Positions 43,475 through 55,635 of a stretch of 64,000 bases of DNA are shown in pieces. This DNA comes from Rhizophagus clarus (Eukaryota; Glomeromycota; Glomeromycetes; Glomerales; Glomeraceae). Where the stretch lies: contig BLAL01000022.1 of assembly GCA_015698045.1 (NCBI GenBank), positions 62,001-126,000 on the forward strand, written 5' to 3'. The notes beneath the pieces are model-generated. The model saw only the letters and a list, made by a program, of their open reading frames with translations. It searched no databases and was not told where the DNA came from. Position 1 is the first letter of the stretch. Each line of letters begins with the position of its first letter. The translations under genes and the position numbers were made by a program.

Positions 43475-46046
43475 TTATATATAAATATTCTTACATGTTA
43501 TTTCGTTTGGAATATTATTAATTAAATAAAAAATCTGCCTATTTTCAAATACTAGTATATCATAGACAACGGGTTTTGTTTTCTTGCCACCTCCCATTGT
43601 AGTTCCTCCAAAAAATAATTTAACCTAATAGATATATAAAATTTAATTTAAAGATTAGATTTAATTCAAAAATAAATAAATAAATGTACCTGTTCATGAT
43701 TTTTTTTTTCAACACTACACGTTGAAAATAATCTAAGTGAAAGTCCTTTTTCCTTTAATTGGCGTAAAAAATAAGGTATATGCATTGCAAATACATGCAT
43801 GTATGGGGTAACATCATCCTTTCTATATAATCCTGGTATTGCTGATGCACTATTCATTTGACCTATAGTAGGACGACAAAATTTCCTTACCCAATTTTTT
43901 GCATCCTTTTCAAATTCTAAAATTTCTTCATCAGTATGAGATGATTTTCTTATAATTTTATATAATTGATAAAATTCACGCCACAAATTTTCAATATCTA
44001 TTCCACGTGATCCTGATATAAATTCACTTACAGGAAAATGTTGCAGCAGTATTTCTTTGTCAGGTCCCATAAGAGATGTCCAATTCCAATTACCTCGACC
44101 AGAATTAAAAAATTCAAAATGAATATGAAGTTCGCACATTTTTTTTTCAATTTTTTCCTTGAAATTTCGCTCAAAATCATTTTTTTTAAATAAATCTTTA
44201 AAGAAACAATCCATCAGTACATCAGAAATCCGTAATAATATATGAAGTTCGTCTGGAATATAATTACATAAATTGATTGCAGGAAATAAAGGAGATCTTT
44301 TATTTCCTAATTAATAATATTATAATATAAATATGTATAAATTTTAAATAAATAATTATTATAAATTTATTACCTTTAGCATTTCCACTATTTGGCCAAG
44401 AAAGATCCATATTATAACGAAAATTTGCATTACATTCACAATATAAGCAAAAGTATTCAGAATTTGGTGCATTTTGGCCCATAATAATATACATAAACTT
44501 CCAATCACCAGAAAAATAAAATTCGATTGGCCAATAGTCACCATCACTATCAATTATTCCATTATCTTTTAACTCGGCTAATTGTGAAGCAAAAATTTTG
44601 CCAACATTAGCTAATGTTTTATATTTTTCTTTACCAATATAAAGACATATGCTAAAAATATTTAAATAAATTAATATAATATAGTAAAATACAATACTAT
44701 ACATATAAATATAAATACTATATACCTAAATTGATGACTAGGCTTGAGTACTTCATCTCCTTCGTTTAATAAACAAAAAGTCATCATCACGTGATTTTGT
44801 TTTCTTCCAACATTACGACCATCTCCACCTAGTTTAATATAAAGAGTATCTCCTGGTTTTATTGTAGGTCTCTCTCCTGTTTTCCAAACAGGAATTAACA
44901 CATTAAGTAAAGTTAAAAGAGAGCGAAATGCACCATTTCCTATTTCATGATCATCTATTAAAATATCATCATCAAGATTATCATTAACACTAGATAAATC
45001 ATAAACTTCCTGGTCTACATTGAAAATTTCTATAGGTACTTGAATATTTATAATTTTATTAATCTCATTCCGACGATCTGAAACCAAATATTCACGAAAA
45101 AGAAAAGGTACAACTGCTGCTAAATGGCGGTATCCATCACGGCATAAAAGTGCTTCATCACAAACACGTACTACAGCATCAAGTCTTGTTTGAGTAGTCA
45201 TAGTAGGATTTGAATCTTTAAATCTAATATAAACTTGATTTTCTTTATAATCAAGCTCAATACAACGTATATATACAATTGGTTGTCTAGATGAATTTAT
45301 CAATTTATGTTTAACAACTAATTGATTAACCGCCTTTTGAACTTCACTTCCAAAACTATTAAATCGTTTATTTTGTTGTGATCGTGATGTAATATCCTCA
45401 AGTGGTCTTTTTCGTTTATCAACCTTTGTTGTAGATGTAATAATTTGTAAGCGTATATTATATAAAGGCTCAATATCAAATCCAAATAGTCGAGGTCCAG
45501 AAAGTTTAGCTGATTGTTTCCAATTAATTTTCTAATTAAAACAACAATAATATACAATTTATTAACTAAAGAAAATATAATTAAAATTTTAACATATACA
45601 TTAACCATACCTCTAAAAATGTGTTAGCAACTGCTGTAGAAGATTTTGTGCTATCAACACTCCACTCTGTACGATCTTCCTTCCACCTAATTGTATAACA
45701 TATTTTTGTGTTTGAAATATACTTAGTTTCACACCTAATATTTCGCTCAGAAAATTCTGTTTCGACTATATAATTATCAGGTATTGGATATTGAGGTGCG
45801 TCCTTTCAAAATTTCTGGGTTAATTTTGGATTTACAGGATAAGACCCTAAAGATATAATATTATAATATGAACGGTATAATCGGCCATTTGACTGATAGC
45901 GAGCTTCAATTATTGGACTGGTTGGATAATTATGTACAAAAACACGACTAGAAAAGTCTTTTAATAAAGAGATTTCTTTAGTATTTATTCTATATATTAA
46001 TAAATAATATACTAGAAAGCACATTACTTTCGCTTTGTTCTGACAT
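43475..46046 (-). pseudogene. Five-exon repeat-family protein (transposon-like), single in-frame TGA
   Basis: Exons on the minus strand: 46024 (or ATG 46046) to 45611, 45531-44726, 44651-44374, 44306-43690, 43624-43475; introns 65-79 bp. Phases 0, 2, 1, 0 agree and the coding sum from ATG 46024 is 755 codons. Only lesion: TGA at 45806-45808 (QKF-stop-KDAPQYP, probably TGG to TGA). Notable segments: GDGRNVGRKQNHVMMTFC, DYWPIEFYFSGDWKFM, CLYCEC (zinc knuckle), IPDELHILLRISDVLMD, GRGNWNWTSLMGPDKE, DVTPYMHVFAMHIPYFLR. From memory the same motif order occurs in large repeat families of Glomeromycotina and some animals, hence the transposon-like label; I could not assign catalytic residues or terminal repeats. 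Start codon not settled. Confidence 0.65.
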
Positions 46047-48300
46047 TATAGTAGTTATTTTGTTAATATTATATTTTATTATTGTTAGTTTCTTTTAAAA
46101 TAACTCTTTAAAGTACTACTTACAATTTCCTAAAAAATCTAATTCCTTCCAAACAAAACCAATTCTCAACCAATTCCCGACAGGTTTAAAGTTGCGAAAA
46201 ACTAGTTTCGAAGACATGCTAGGCTATCAATTATTGGTTTAAATATGAAATCGTCATGTGCGTCATTGTGTATTTTCTGATATTATCACTTATTTCAAGT
46301 TATTTTGATCGGCATGTCGATCAATATTCATATTTATCACTAAAATTTAATTAGTGATATGAGACAAATCAGCCCATATGTATATTGAATAAACATATTG
46401 TTCATAATGATTTTGAGCTCTTTATCTTTGACATCCATGGTTAAAAGTTGTAAATTGAAAAAAAAACCAAGAAATCCAAAAGGAGTGCAAAAGCACCGTA
46501 TAAAATGTTTGTTGTTTATTTGCATAAATTCATAAAATATAAGCATACCTGCATAAATTAGGAAATTACCATGAGCTAAATTTCTAAATTTGTCTAAGCC
46601 TTTAACCAATGAGAAATCACTTTAGATTATATGATTTGTCCTCATATACTTTACGCTATAATTAGTGTTTGGACTTTGGATCTGGATAAAACCTTAAATT
46701 TTTTATTTGCATCAAAAAGCTGTTTATTTGATTTTTTGTTATCACCGAATTTTTTTGATTCTTGAATAATTTTAATATTTTTTTTATTAATTAGTTTGGA
46801 CATTTTGCTTAAATGGTAATAATTATTTAAAATCCAAGCAAACATATATAAAATTTATTAAATTTATTAACAATACATAATATCGATATTAAGTGTTATA
46901 AAAATAACTGTTTTTATATATACAGGATATTGCGTTAAATTTTATCAAATTTTATCTAACATTACAAAATACAGGATTATATAATACGGAGCAATTAACA
47001 AATTAAACCAAAACAAGCCATGAACAATGCAAATTGAAATTGCTGAAATTTATATAAGAAGAACTATATATTAAGCATTTAGTATTTCATTCAAATATTT
47101 CGTTCAAATATCTAAAATTAGGGTATTATATATCTCAACAGATGGATAAATAGACCTCAATAACCCCATAAGTAAATTTCGTTACTTTAATCGTATTAAG
47201 AATCAATATAATGCACTTCTGACGTGAAATGAAAATAAAAAGTTCTCAGAAGAAATATTAAAAGATGATTTAATAATTCTTTACAATAATTAATGTATAC
47301 GCAAATTTATAAATAAATGGATCGAAGTCTTTAAGGGTAGAGTGTATCTACGCCACAACATATATATGATTTTAGACTAAAAAATGTAGATCATCACGTG
47401 ACCCAAAACGAGCAAAATTTATGATTTCTCGCAAACTACCATATGAATTTTGTTAAATACACATTTAAAAAGAGTATAAACATGCGCTTCATTTATTTAT
47501 TAAAGTGTTTAACCATTTGCTATTAGTCTTTTTGAATGTATTTAGACTTTTAAAATCAAATATGACTAATAATAAAAAAATAAAATGGTATTAATAAAAA
47601 ATTTTATTTGAATAAGTAAATGCACAATGATTTTTTGACATAAATATTCTTTTTTATTATACTATTAACTTGTAAGGTTTCATAAGTTTAAAGTTAATTT
47701 GAAGATATGTTCTCTAGGTGATTCGCAACTTACCATAGGAGATTCGCAACTTAATGACGACTTCATAGTGTAATATTTCGTTATAAGCCTTATTTGTATT
47801 ATACTTTACTAAAGTTTATTTGAAAGACAGAAACTCTAGCTTTCTAAAGAATACTTTTAAACAGTTTTTCATAAAATATTGAGTGAGTTTTCCTTGTAGC
47901 GAAGTAAAAAAAAAAATGATTTTTTTTTTTAGCCATATGATCAGCCATGTCGATCCCTCTACCCTTAAAATAAAAAAATAAAAAAAATATTCCCTTATAT
48001 TGTTGAGAATGCTTTGGTTTTTTGGGTTTTTATTAAATTCTCGACGATTTTCTTCCTTGCTATTCAGTTTTGAGTTAGGAAAAACGATAAAAAAAATTAG
48101 AGAAAGGGTTTAAATAGAAAGCTTAATAATAAAGTTTCTGGTAATACTGTAGTGGGTTGAGTATTCTCATGAAAAAGAAGTCTATTATAAAAAAAACATA
48201 AATGAAATATCTCCTTTATTAGCAACTTGAAATTTCATTTTAGATATGATTTAAAATGTAAAAAAATATAAACTCGATAATAATGTATTTTTAAGATGTA
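46047..48300. other. AT-rich intergenic DNA
   Basis: No gene with convincing protein character. Minus frames at 46340-46609 and 46651-46845 are weak (see rejected). The segment at about 46130-46200 has a CCAATTCTCAACCAATTCCC motif similar to one near 12310-12340. Confidence 0.4.
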
Positions 48301-48560
48301 TAATAATAATTAGATGATACAATGCATATTATAATTTCAATGAAATCAAAGAAAAATTAATTTTTACAATAATTATTAGATGATACAATGCATATTATAA
48401 TTTCAATAATTATTAGATGATACAATGCATATTAAAATTTCAATAAAATCAAAGAAAAAATATTTTTTACAATAATTATTAGATATTATAATAATTAGAT
48501 AATACAATGTAATAATGCATATTAAAATTTCAATGAAATCAAAGAAAAAAATAATTTTTA
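48301..48560. repeat. Short tandem repeats, TTAGATGATACAATGCATAT
   Basis: Four copies of a 55-115 bp unit containing AATTATTAGATGATACAATG, CATATTATAATTTCAAT and AAATCAAAGAAAAA, with small deletions. AT-rich; no coding. Confidence 0.8.
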
Positions 48561-48748
48561 CAATATTTTGTTCAATTATTTAAATATTCTTAAAGCTAAA
48601 ACAAAATAACTTACAAATTATTTAGATGATTCATGCATTGTGATTTGTGAACTTTGATAAGTCGAATTTTGAATATACATATATTCATATTTACAGTATA
48701 TTGGAAATAGTTAAATTAATTAAGGTCAAATCGTATTAAATAAAATAA

Positions 48749-48980
48749 TTAAGCAAATGCAGAAATTCATTTGATGAAAACAATGTTATTAAATTTATAT
48801 ATGTAAATTCGTTTAAAGAAGTGTTAAAGGTAATGACTGATGGTTACCAGACATCCCCTCTCAATTTCTTACTAGGTTATTCAATCCTCAACAAGGAATT
48901 TGATGAATGATTAAGGTGTCTAGCTCTAAAGAAAATGTTGATGAAAGAATAATGCGATGTTTATTTTTGAAAACCAATGA
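48749..48980 (+). pseudogene. Fragment of an unknown repeat-family protein
   Basis: Frame from about 48749 reads KCRNSFDENNVIKFIYVNS, FKEVLKVMTDGYQTSPLNFL, LGYSILNKEFDE, TGA 48908-48910, LRCLALKKMLMKE; a one-base shift then gives NNAMFIFENQ and TGA 48978-48980. Clearly protein-like, without start or known domain. Probably the tail of a decayed mobile-element or repeat gene. Confidence 0.45.
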
Positions 48981-49468
48981 AATTTCAGTTGTAAAAATTT
49001 TAACGTGGGAAACGGCATTTTCCAATTTTTTTTTGCATTTGCACGCCTCCTTTGCTTCACCCTTCGGCCGTTGTTAATTATATATGACTGCGGTGCAATA
49101 TAATTATTGACAACGATTTCACATTAATAATATAAAATTCAATTGCAAAAATTTTAACGTGGCGCAATGTAGGAAAAACATGGCAAAATGCTCTTGCATG
49201 TCTCTTTGCTTCGACCTTGTTAATAAATAATACTACAATTTTATGGATTACTGTAGTTCTAAATAATTATTGCCACTTCACCTTATTAATCTAAAAAGGT
49301 TTACTTTTCAAACCCTTATACAACTCATTACTTTGCCTTCATTGATAATAATATGAAAAAAGTGATCATTAGGTAACCGAGTTATTATAGAAAATTTCTT
49401 ATATAAACTTTAGAATGAGGTAATAAGCTACGAATTAAAATTTATATATAACATACACAAAATAAATC
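48981..49468. repeat. Two diverged copies of a ~150-bp segment
   Basis: GCAAAAATTTTAACGTGG (about 49144) and GTAAAAATTTTAACGTGG (about 48992) begin two copies that continue through a TTTGCTTC..CC motif and a TTGTTAAT..A tail. No coding frame. The second half is upstream of the secreted-peptide candidate. Confidence 0.45.
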
Positions 49469-49678
49469 ATGAAGTTAAGATACTTATTGTTATTTCCGTC
49501 TTTGCAATTGTTTTAGTGAGTAAATTATCTATTTGCTTAAAAAATTTTTTTTATTTATGTTAATTATTAATACGAATTCTTTTAACAATAATTTAATTCT
49601 TTGGTTCTTTGTTGACACAGTTGCAGACCACCTCTGACTCCAATGACCCAAAGATTAAGACCAATTATATATATTTAG
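49469..49678 (+). CDS. Candidate small secreted peptide, two exons, probable frameshift in exon 1
   Basis: ATG 49469 starts MKLRYLLLF, a classic signal-peptide beginning. Exon 1 ends at 49515 before GTGAGT; intron 49516-49620 ends TTGACACAG. In the ATG frame the spliced product is about 34 residues and ends at TAG 49676-49678. A neighbouring frame gives a better signal peptide end (VFAIVL) and joins in phase 0 to LQTTSDSNDPKIKTNYIYL, ending at TGA near 49700. This suggests a one-base loss in the TTTCCGTC stretch of exon 1, so the gene is either slightly broken or uses a shorter product. No cysteines. Effector-like size, function unknown. Confidence 0.4.
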
Positions 49679-49700
49679 TCAGTACTGTGAAACATTGAGA

Positions 49701-50687
49701 ATTTTCATGAATCATAAAATTCTGATCATAATTTTCAAAATATTTAATTTGAAATCTGAATAAAATCAAATATAGTCAAAATCAGATTGAAATATTAATT
49801 TATAGTAAATTAAAGCTTTACACTATGAAGCAAATAAATGCACTACTCAATTTTTGTTATTTAAGTTTATACATTTATTAAATAAATAAATAAAAAGCTA
49901 TTCTATTAAATAACAATTTACTGTTCTTGATAAATGGTAATAACTGTGCGCTATTATCTCTGTTATTTTAGTTCTAAGTAAATTCTCATAATCTTCTTTT
50001 CGAGATGTAATGTAACAAAATTTTGTTTTTGAAACAAACAAAAAACATATTGCGTAAAAGGCAAATTAATTATTAATTTTTATAGAAAATTCAAGATTTT
50101 TACTTTTTTATTCAATTAACTTATAATAAACTTGTAAAAATTACATAAATAAGTTCTATTTTAATAGCATTATTCAAATTAAATTAGTCCAATATAATTT
50201 AGCCTAAAAGTCTCATGATTTTTCCTGATGCGTGCCAAGTACCGGTCAAATTTCATGTATACCTATCGGACCTATTCTAAGCAAAATTAAACATAAATCT
50301 GGTGAGTATTAACTTTTCTTTTTCTTTTTTTTTTAGTTCAGCCTGAATTTTTTCTCTAAGCTACGTTTGGTATTGATAGAATTTCTTTCAGAAATTTTTT
50401 TTTTTGACTTTTATAAACTTTTCTGTATAAATATTATTAAATAAAATTAAAGAAAGGCCTTTCATATAAAATACGTAAATTAGAATAAACTTTAATATTA
50501 TGATTACAAAATAAAGTTGATAGAGAAATTCATAACGATCATATATTATTATTATAAAATTATAAATAGAATGGCCTGCAGGGTTCATTCAGCCATCCAA
50601 ACTTATAATAGGAATGAAAATAAATTGGTAATATTATTTATAAATTAATAAATCTACTAAATATAAAAAAAAAAATCATTAATATAA
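49701..50687. other. AT-rich intergenic DNA
   Basis: No supported gene. CTTTTCTTTTTCTTTTTTTT near 50312-50335 is a pyrimidine tract ending in TTTAG, but no exon could be placed. Confidence 0.4.
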
Positions 50688-51323
50688 TTAATATAATATA
50701 TTAATATTAACTAATATTAAATTTGTTGTATTTTTAAATATAGTATCAATTTTGTCTTCAATTTTGACTGCCAAATATGAAAGCATTATTCCTGACAGTT
50801 TATTACGGGAAGGCAAAGTATAACTGAGATAAGCTTTCTTAAACATCTCTATGAAAAATGGATGTTCAATAACACTAAAGGGAATACTGTAGCATACAAA
50901 CATTTTAATTAAAGATTAATCCATCAAGTCTTGTCTTGATTTTGATAATGCTTCATTATATTCATTATCCCAAAAATCGGTAATATTAAGCTGATTAAGT
51001 TTCTGATGTTTATTACTTTCATCATTTATGATATCATCATCATCACCACATAAACGCAAAATATTTCTAACAAAAATCCTTCTTATTTCATCATCAACAT
51101 TAAGACAATCTTTAGCAAGATGAACCTGAAGGTCTTGTGGTCATCCTCTTGGCCATTTTTTTTCACAATAAAGACACTTAGTTGCAAAATGTCCAGCTGT
51201 TGCTAAAGGAGTCTGAATAAAATGTGTCCAAATAGGATCTTGTAGGCGTCCATCCTTACTTCTGGGAACTGGTTCTGACTGTTCTATTAATGTTAATTGT
51301 ATAGCTTTTCTTTTAGGTGGCAT
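50688..51323 (-). pseudogene. hAT-type transposase remnant with BED-like zinc finger
   Basis: Minus frame from ATG 51323: MPPKRKAIQLTLIEQ, then IWTHFIQTPLATAGHFATKCLYCEKKW, with C-x2-C preceded by the W/F pattern of BED fingers and followed by LQVHLAKDC. TGA at 51141-51143 (PRG-stop-PQD, likely TGG to TGA). The same frame continues through an acidic linker to a TAA near 50916, then HPFFIEMFKKAYLSYTLPSR.KLSG, which matches, from memory, the start of the hAT RNase-H-like domain. Sequence ends about 50690 in AT-rich DNA; the catalytic core and hAT C-terminal dimerisation region are missing. It is a plausible relative of the enzyme that moved the hAT-like elements in this window. Confidence 0.7.
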
Positions 51324-51694
51324 ATTATTATACTATTAATCTTTTTTTAAAAAATGAACATATAAAATAAAAAAAAAGATTATCAATTTTATGATATTAA
51401 ATTTTATAATTTATATTAATTACGTAATATTAATCACTGAACAAAGTGCGAATTGCAAAATAAATTAATTTTATTATTTTTTTTTATTATTTTTGAAGCA
51501 AATAAGTGAAATAATTATATTTTTTTGATGTTTTAGAAAGATTTGGAAAGGTTTTGAATTTTAGAAAGGTTTGAAAATTTCAGAAAAATTTAGGTATTTC
51601 GGAATAGTTTTAGTATTTCAGAAGAAGTTTCAGAACTAAACTAAAATCCAAAACAGTTTCAGAATTTGAAAACAGTTTTGGGCAGCACCATTAG
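51324..51694. other. AT-rich DNA with decayed TTTCAGAA-type subterminal repeats
   Basis: From 51530 to 51685 the words GGTTTGAAAATTTC, TTTCAGAAG and CAGTTTCAGAA recur, resembling one arm of a decayed hAT-like element that ends in TTTTGGGCAGCACCA. Confidence 0.45.
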
Positions 51695-51799
51695 TAGTAA
51701 AATTGCATTTTTAGGATTAATAGTTAATAAAAAATTAAATAAAATATAAATAATATATTTTTCTTATCAAATATTAATCCTAGAAATGCAATTTTACTA
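51695..51799. mobile_element. 105-bp MITE with 7-bp target duplication
   Basis: Left TAGTAAAATTGCATTTTTAG and right, read inward, TAGTAAAATTGCATTTCTAG; the repeat continues GATTAATA. CCATTAG flanks both sides (51688-51694 and 51800-51806). The interior is pure A/T. Confidence 0.85.
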
Positions 51800-52008
51800 C
51801 CATTAGATTCGTCTTGTTGAAATGATTTCAATAAGCTATATTTCATCCTTTTCTGATTACTGGATCAAAAGTTAGCAAACTGCCTGATTAGTAACGATAT
51901 TTGGTGAAAATGCCAATCAGTTACCAATCAGTCACCAACTAGCTATCTGATTGGTGCCCGATTGGTGACTGATTGATGCCTGATTTTTCACTTTTTGACC
52001 TATGTTAA

Positions 52009-52944
52009 GGAGATGCTATTTCACCTATAATGTGACATATCTTTTATGATCTCCTACTAATTGCACTACAATCTGATGAAATAAGAGATTATCGCTTATC
52101 CATTAAATGGCCTGAAAATGTGCTTGATCAATCCTTCACATTATATTCCAGCCCTAGTATTCCAACCATGACATTTATAGATGATACTGTCTTTATAAAT
52201 GAAAGTTTAATCCAGATTCAATTATCAATAAATCTTGCATACGAATTTTATAACATATATGATATTTTCATTAATGAAAAGAAAACTGATTTTGTTGCTT
52301 TCAACCAAGACAAATCATCTATGAATAACATTTCAATTAGAATAGATTCAGAAGCCATTAATGTACATCCTACTAAACAAGTAGTCTGTTACTTAGACTG
52401 TTATTTTACCTCTCACAAAGTATCATATAAGATCAAAAAGATACTATGCAATATTATACATAGGGTTGTAAAATTACATTTTAAGTTACAAGAATTTTTG
52501 TGTAATATATTCAATATATGTAGAATTTTTAAAATTGTTCTGATTTAAATTATTACATACTATTAAAACAATATATTTTACAATTTATATAATTGTAGTT
52601 ATTATGATATTTATCATAAATTACTTATAAATTACATATAAATTACATATAAGTTACATCAAAATTCTTAAAATTAGCGTAATTTTATAACCCTAATTAT
52701 ACATAACTTCCTGAAGCTCTTACATGCTAAATTCATCACCCAAGAACAGATTATGTATTTAGTTAACAGAATACTGATTCCACAACTGTTATATGCAGAA
52801 CAACTAACCATATTTTCTGAAAATGAATGGAATAACATATTTAGTAAAGTATTGTTCTTAGTCAAACAAAAGTGTAATTTAATTTCAAGTTTTCCTACTT
52901 CAAGCATATTTTATCATGAAATTATCAATTTGAATTATTCTTGA
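52009..52944 (+). pseudogene. Non-LTR (LINE-type) reverse transcriptase remnant
   Basis: The frame from 52009 reads GDAISPIM, TGA 52033-52035 (probably TGG), HIFYDLLLIALQ, and after a gap MTFIDDTVFINES, where FIDD (about 52174-52185) stands at the place of the FxDD catalytic motif of reverse transcriptases. It continues INLAYEFYNIYDIFINEKKT, a typical palm/thumb segment, to TAA 52546-52548. A later block (52686-52944, ..EQIMYLVNRILIPQLLYAEQ ... SSIFYHEIINLNYS) matches the region after the RT domain in LINE proteins. The N-terminal endonuclease and upstream RT motifs are not seen. Clade not assigned. Confidence 0.65.
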
Positions 52945-53215
52945 TCTTTATTATGTGCCTAACAAGTCTTCAACTTATATCAAATTATTAATAATAATTC
53001 ATTGACTATGCATACCACCATTATTTGACTTTATTTCGCCCAACTGAATTTGGCTATACTTACGTATATTTTGAATTATGATTTTGAATTTCATAAAAAC
53101 AAAGGGTCATTGAACCTAAGTTTATCATGTATCATTTTAGCTAAATATTTATATATTTCTTTTAATCAAAATCATCTGTCCACAGAATTTTAGAATATAA
53201 GAGGTGGCATTACAC
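52945..53215. other. Decayed tail of the LINE remnant
   Basis: Short open pieces in several frames still look like the LINE C-terminal region but cannot be joined. Confidence 0.3.
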
Positions 53216-55620
53216 TAGTGTTCCGCAAACGATTTGGTCAAATCAAATCAATTCAGATTTGATTTGAAGTTTGATTTGATTCGATTTGATAATTTTGATT
53301 TGCAAATTAAATCCAAACTTTAAAACAAGATTTGAGTTCAAATCCAAATTAAAAAAAAAAGATTTGATTCGATTTCAAATCAAATTCAAATTAGCTTAAA
53401 CTAATTCAATCAAATCTGAATCAAATCTGACAAATCCAAATCAAATCCAAATCAAATCGAATTAAATATACATGACCTGGTTAAACATAATTACAGGACC
53501 CCGAACAATACTAATATAACTCACAAATGTATAAAGGCAGAGTCATGTGACTTGCCGATCTAATCAGATAATCTGAATATCTGATCTTTTTTTTAATCAT
53601 TTATCAGTTTATTTTTGTAGTATTGCCAGACGAAAGGCATGACCGGACTTTTGGAATTAAGATAAGGGAGGGTAAGTGTTTTTCAGTGTTTTTTTTAACT
53701 ATTTAATTAATTATTTTTTTTTTATTTTTTTGTAGTGTTGCCAGACGAAATGCATGACCGGACTTTTGGAATTAAGGTAAGGGAGGATTGGGGAAGTGTT
53801 TCTTGGTGTTTTTTTTAACTATTTAATTAATTATTTTTTTTTATTTTTTTGTAGTGTTGCCAGATGAAATGCATGACTGGACTTTTGGAATTAAGGTAAG
53901 GGAGGGGTTGGGGGAGGTGTTTCGTTGTTTTTTTTTAATTAATTAAGTATTAACTTTTTTTTTACTTTTTGTAGTGTTGCCAGACGAAAAGTATGACTGG
54001 ACTTTCAGAATTAAGGTAAGGGAGGGTTGGGGAGGTGTTTCGTTGTTTTTTTTAATTAATTAAGTATTAACCTTTTTTTTATTTTTTTGTAGTGTTGTCA
54101 GACGAAAAGCATGACCGGACTTTTGGAATTAAGGTAAGGGAGGGTGGGGGAAGTGTTTTTCGGTATTTTTTTTAACTAATTAATTGTTTTTTTTTTTATT
54201 TTTTTGTAGTGTTACCAGACGAAAAGCATGACCAGACTTTTGGAATTAAGGTAAGAGAGGATGGAGAAGTGTTTTTCAGTGTTTTTTTTAACTATTTAAT
54301 TAATTATTTTTTTTTATTTTTTTGTAGTGTTGCCAGACGAAATGCATGACCGGACTTTTGGAATTAAGATAAGGGAGGGGTTGGGGGAGGTGTTTCGTTG
54401 TTTTTTTTAATTAATTAAGTATTAACTTTTTTTTTTACTTTTTGTAGTGTTGCCAGACGAAAAGCATGACCAGACTTTTGGAATTAAGGTAAGGGAGGGT
54501 TGGGGGAGGTGTTTCGTTGTTTTTTTTAATTAATTAAGTATTAACCTTTTTTTTATTTTTTTGTAGTGTTGCCAGACGAAAAGCATGACCGGACTTTTGG
54601 AATTAAGGTAAGGGAGGGTGGGGGAAGTGTTTTTCAGTATTTTTTTTAACTAATTAATTGTTTTTTTTTTATTTTTTTGTAGTGTTGCCAGACGAAAAGC
54701 ACAACCGGACTTTTGGAATTAAGGTAAGGAAGAGTTGGGGGAGGTGTTTCGTTATTTTTTTTTGATTAATTAAGTATTAATTTTTTTTTTATTTTTTGTA
54801 GTATTGCCGGACGAAAAGCACGACCGGACTTTTGGAATTAAGGTAAGGGAGGGTGGGAGAAGTGTTTTTCGGTATTTTTTTTAACAAATTAATTATTTTT
54901 TTTTTATTTTTTGTAGTGTTGCCAGGCGAAAAACACGACCAGACTTTTGGAATTAGGGTATTAAAACCCGAAAAAGAATAATAAAAATAAATAAATTTGG
55001 TATAAAATACTGAAAAAAAGTGAAAAAATAAATAAAATAAAATAAATTTTGGTGAATACTGAGTAATTTAATTTACCGAAATTAGTATTTTTTAAAAATA
55101 AATCCACGTATATCTATTATAAACTCTACACAAACATAATATCTCAAATTGACTGATCTATACAAACTCAATTTGTAGGTTTAAAAAGTAATTTCATATA
55201 AACTCAACGCAAACCCGTATATGAGTTATATTGGTATTATTCAGGGTCCTGTAATTACCATAAATATTATTGGTAGTTACTGCAACCACATGATGTCCAA
55301 CCCTTCTTAAACACACTAAAGAAATACGTTTCGCAACATTTTTTTATTAATATTGCATTGCAAAACGCATTTTTTTATTTAAAATTCAACAAATCAAACC
55401 AAATCACAAATCTATTTGAATGAATTTGATTTGATTTGAATTTGAATTTGATTTGAATCAAATCAAATTTAAATCAAATCAAATCAAATTCGAATCAAAT
55501 TTCAAATCAGATTTAAATGGTTTGATTCAAATCCGAATTCAAACTTTTCAGATTTGATTTGATCAAATCAAATTTCAAATCTAACCTGATTTGGTCTAAT
55601 TTGATTTGTGCGGAACACTA
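53216..55620. mobile_element. Large hAT-like composite element
   Basis: Ends TAGTGTTCCGCA (left, 53216) and, read inward, TAGTGTTCCGCA (right, ending 55620): 12 identical bases starting TAGTG (YARNG). Both subterminal arms consist of GATTTGATTTG/CAAATCAAATC repeats for about 200-240 bp. Nested inside are a second inverted-repeat pair (AATTACAGGACCC at 53489 and its inverse ending 55256) and a 12-unit array. Flanks CATTACAC and CTCCCAAA do not match, so no target duplication is left. No transposase. Confidence 0.8.
53620..54965 (+). repeat. Tandem array of 12 units (~118 bp), plus-strand version of the 3.6-kb array
   Basis: Twelve units, each T tract ending TTTTTTTGTAG, core TGTTGCCAGACGAAAAGCAT then GACCGGACTTTTGGAATTAAG, then GTAAGGGAGGGTTGGGG and a spacer with TTTTAATTAATTAAGTATTAAC. 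TATTAAC before the T tract is placed like a branch point, so the spacer has all parts of a ~77-nt intron. In one frame the core reads LPDEKHDRTFGIK. The units are more uniform than those at 3602-5805. The array lies between the nested inverted repeats of the hAT-like composite. Confidence 0.88.
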
Positions 55621-55635
55621 CTCCCAAATGATCAT

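Noticed and set aside
46340..46845. Two minus-strand frames (89 and 64 codons)
   Set aside because: No splice borders, no motif and weak protein character; the second is Lys-rich and could be chance.
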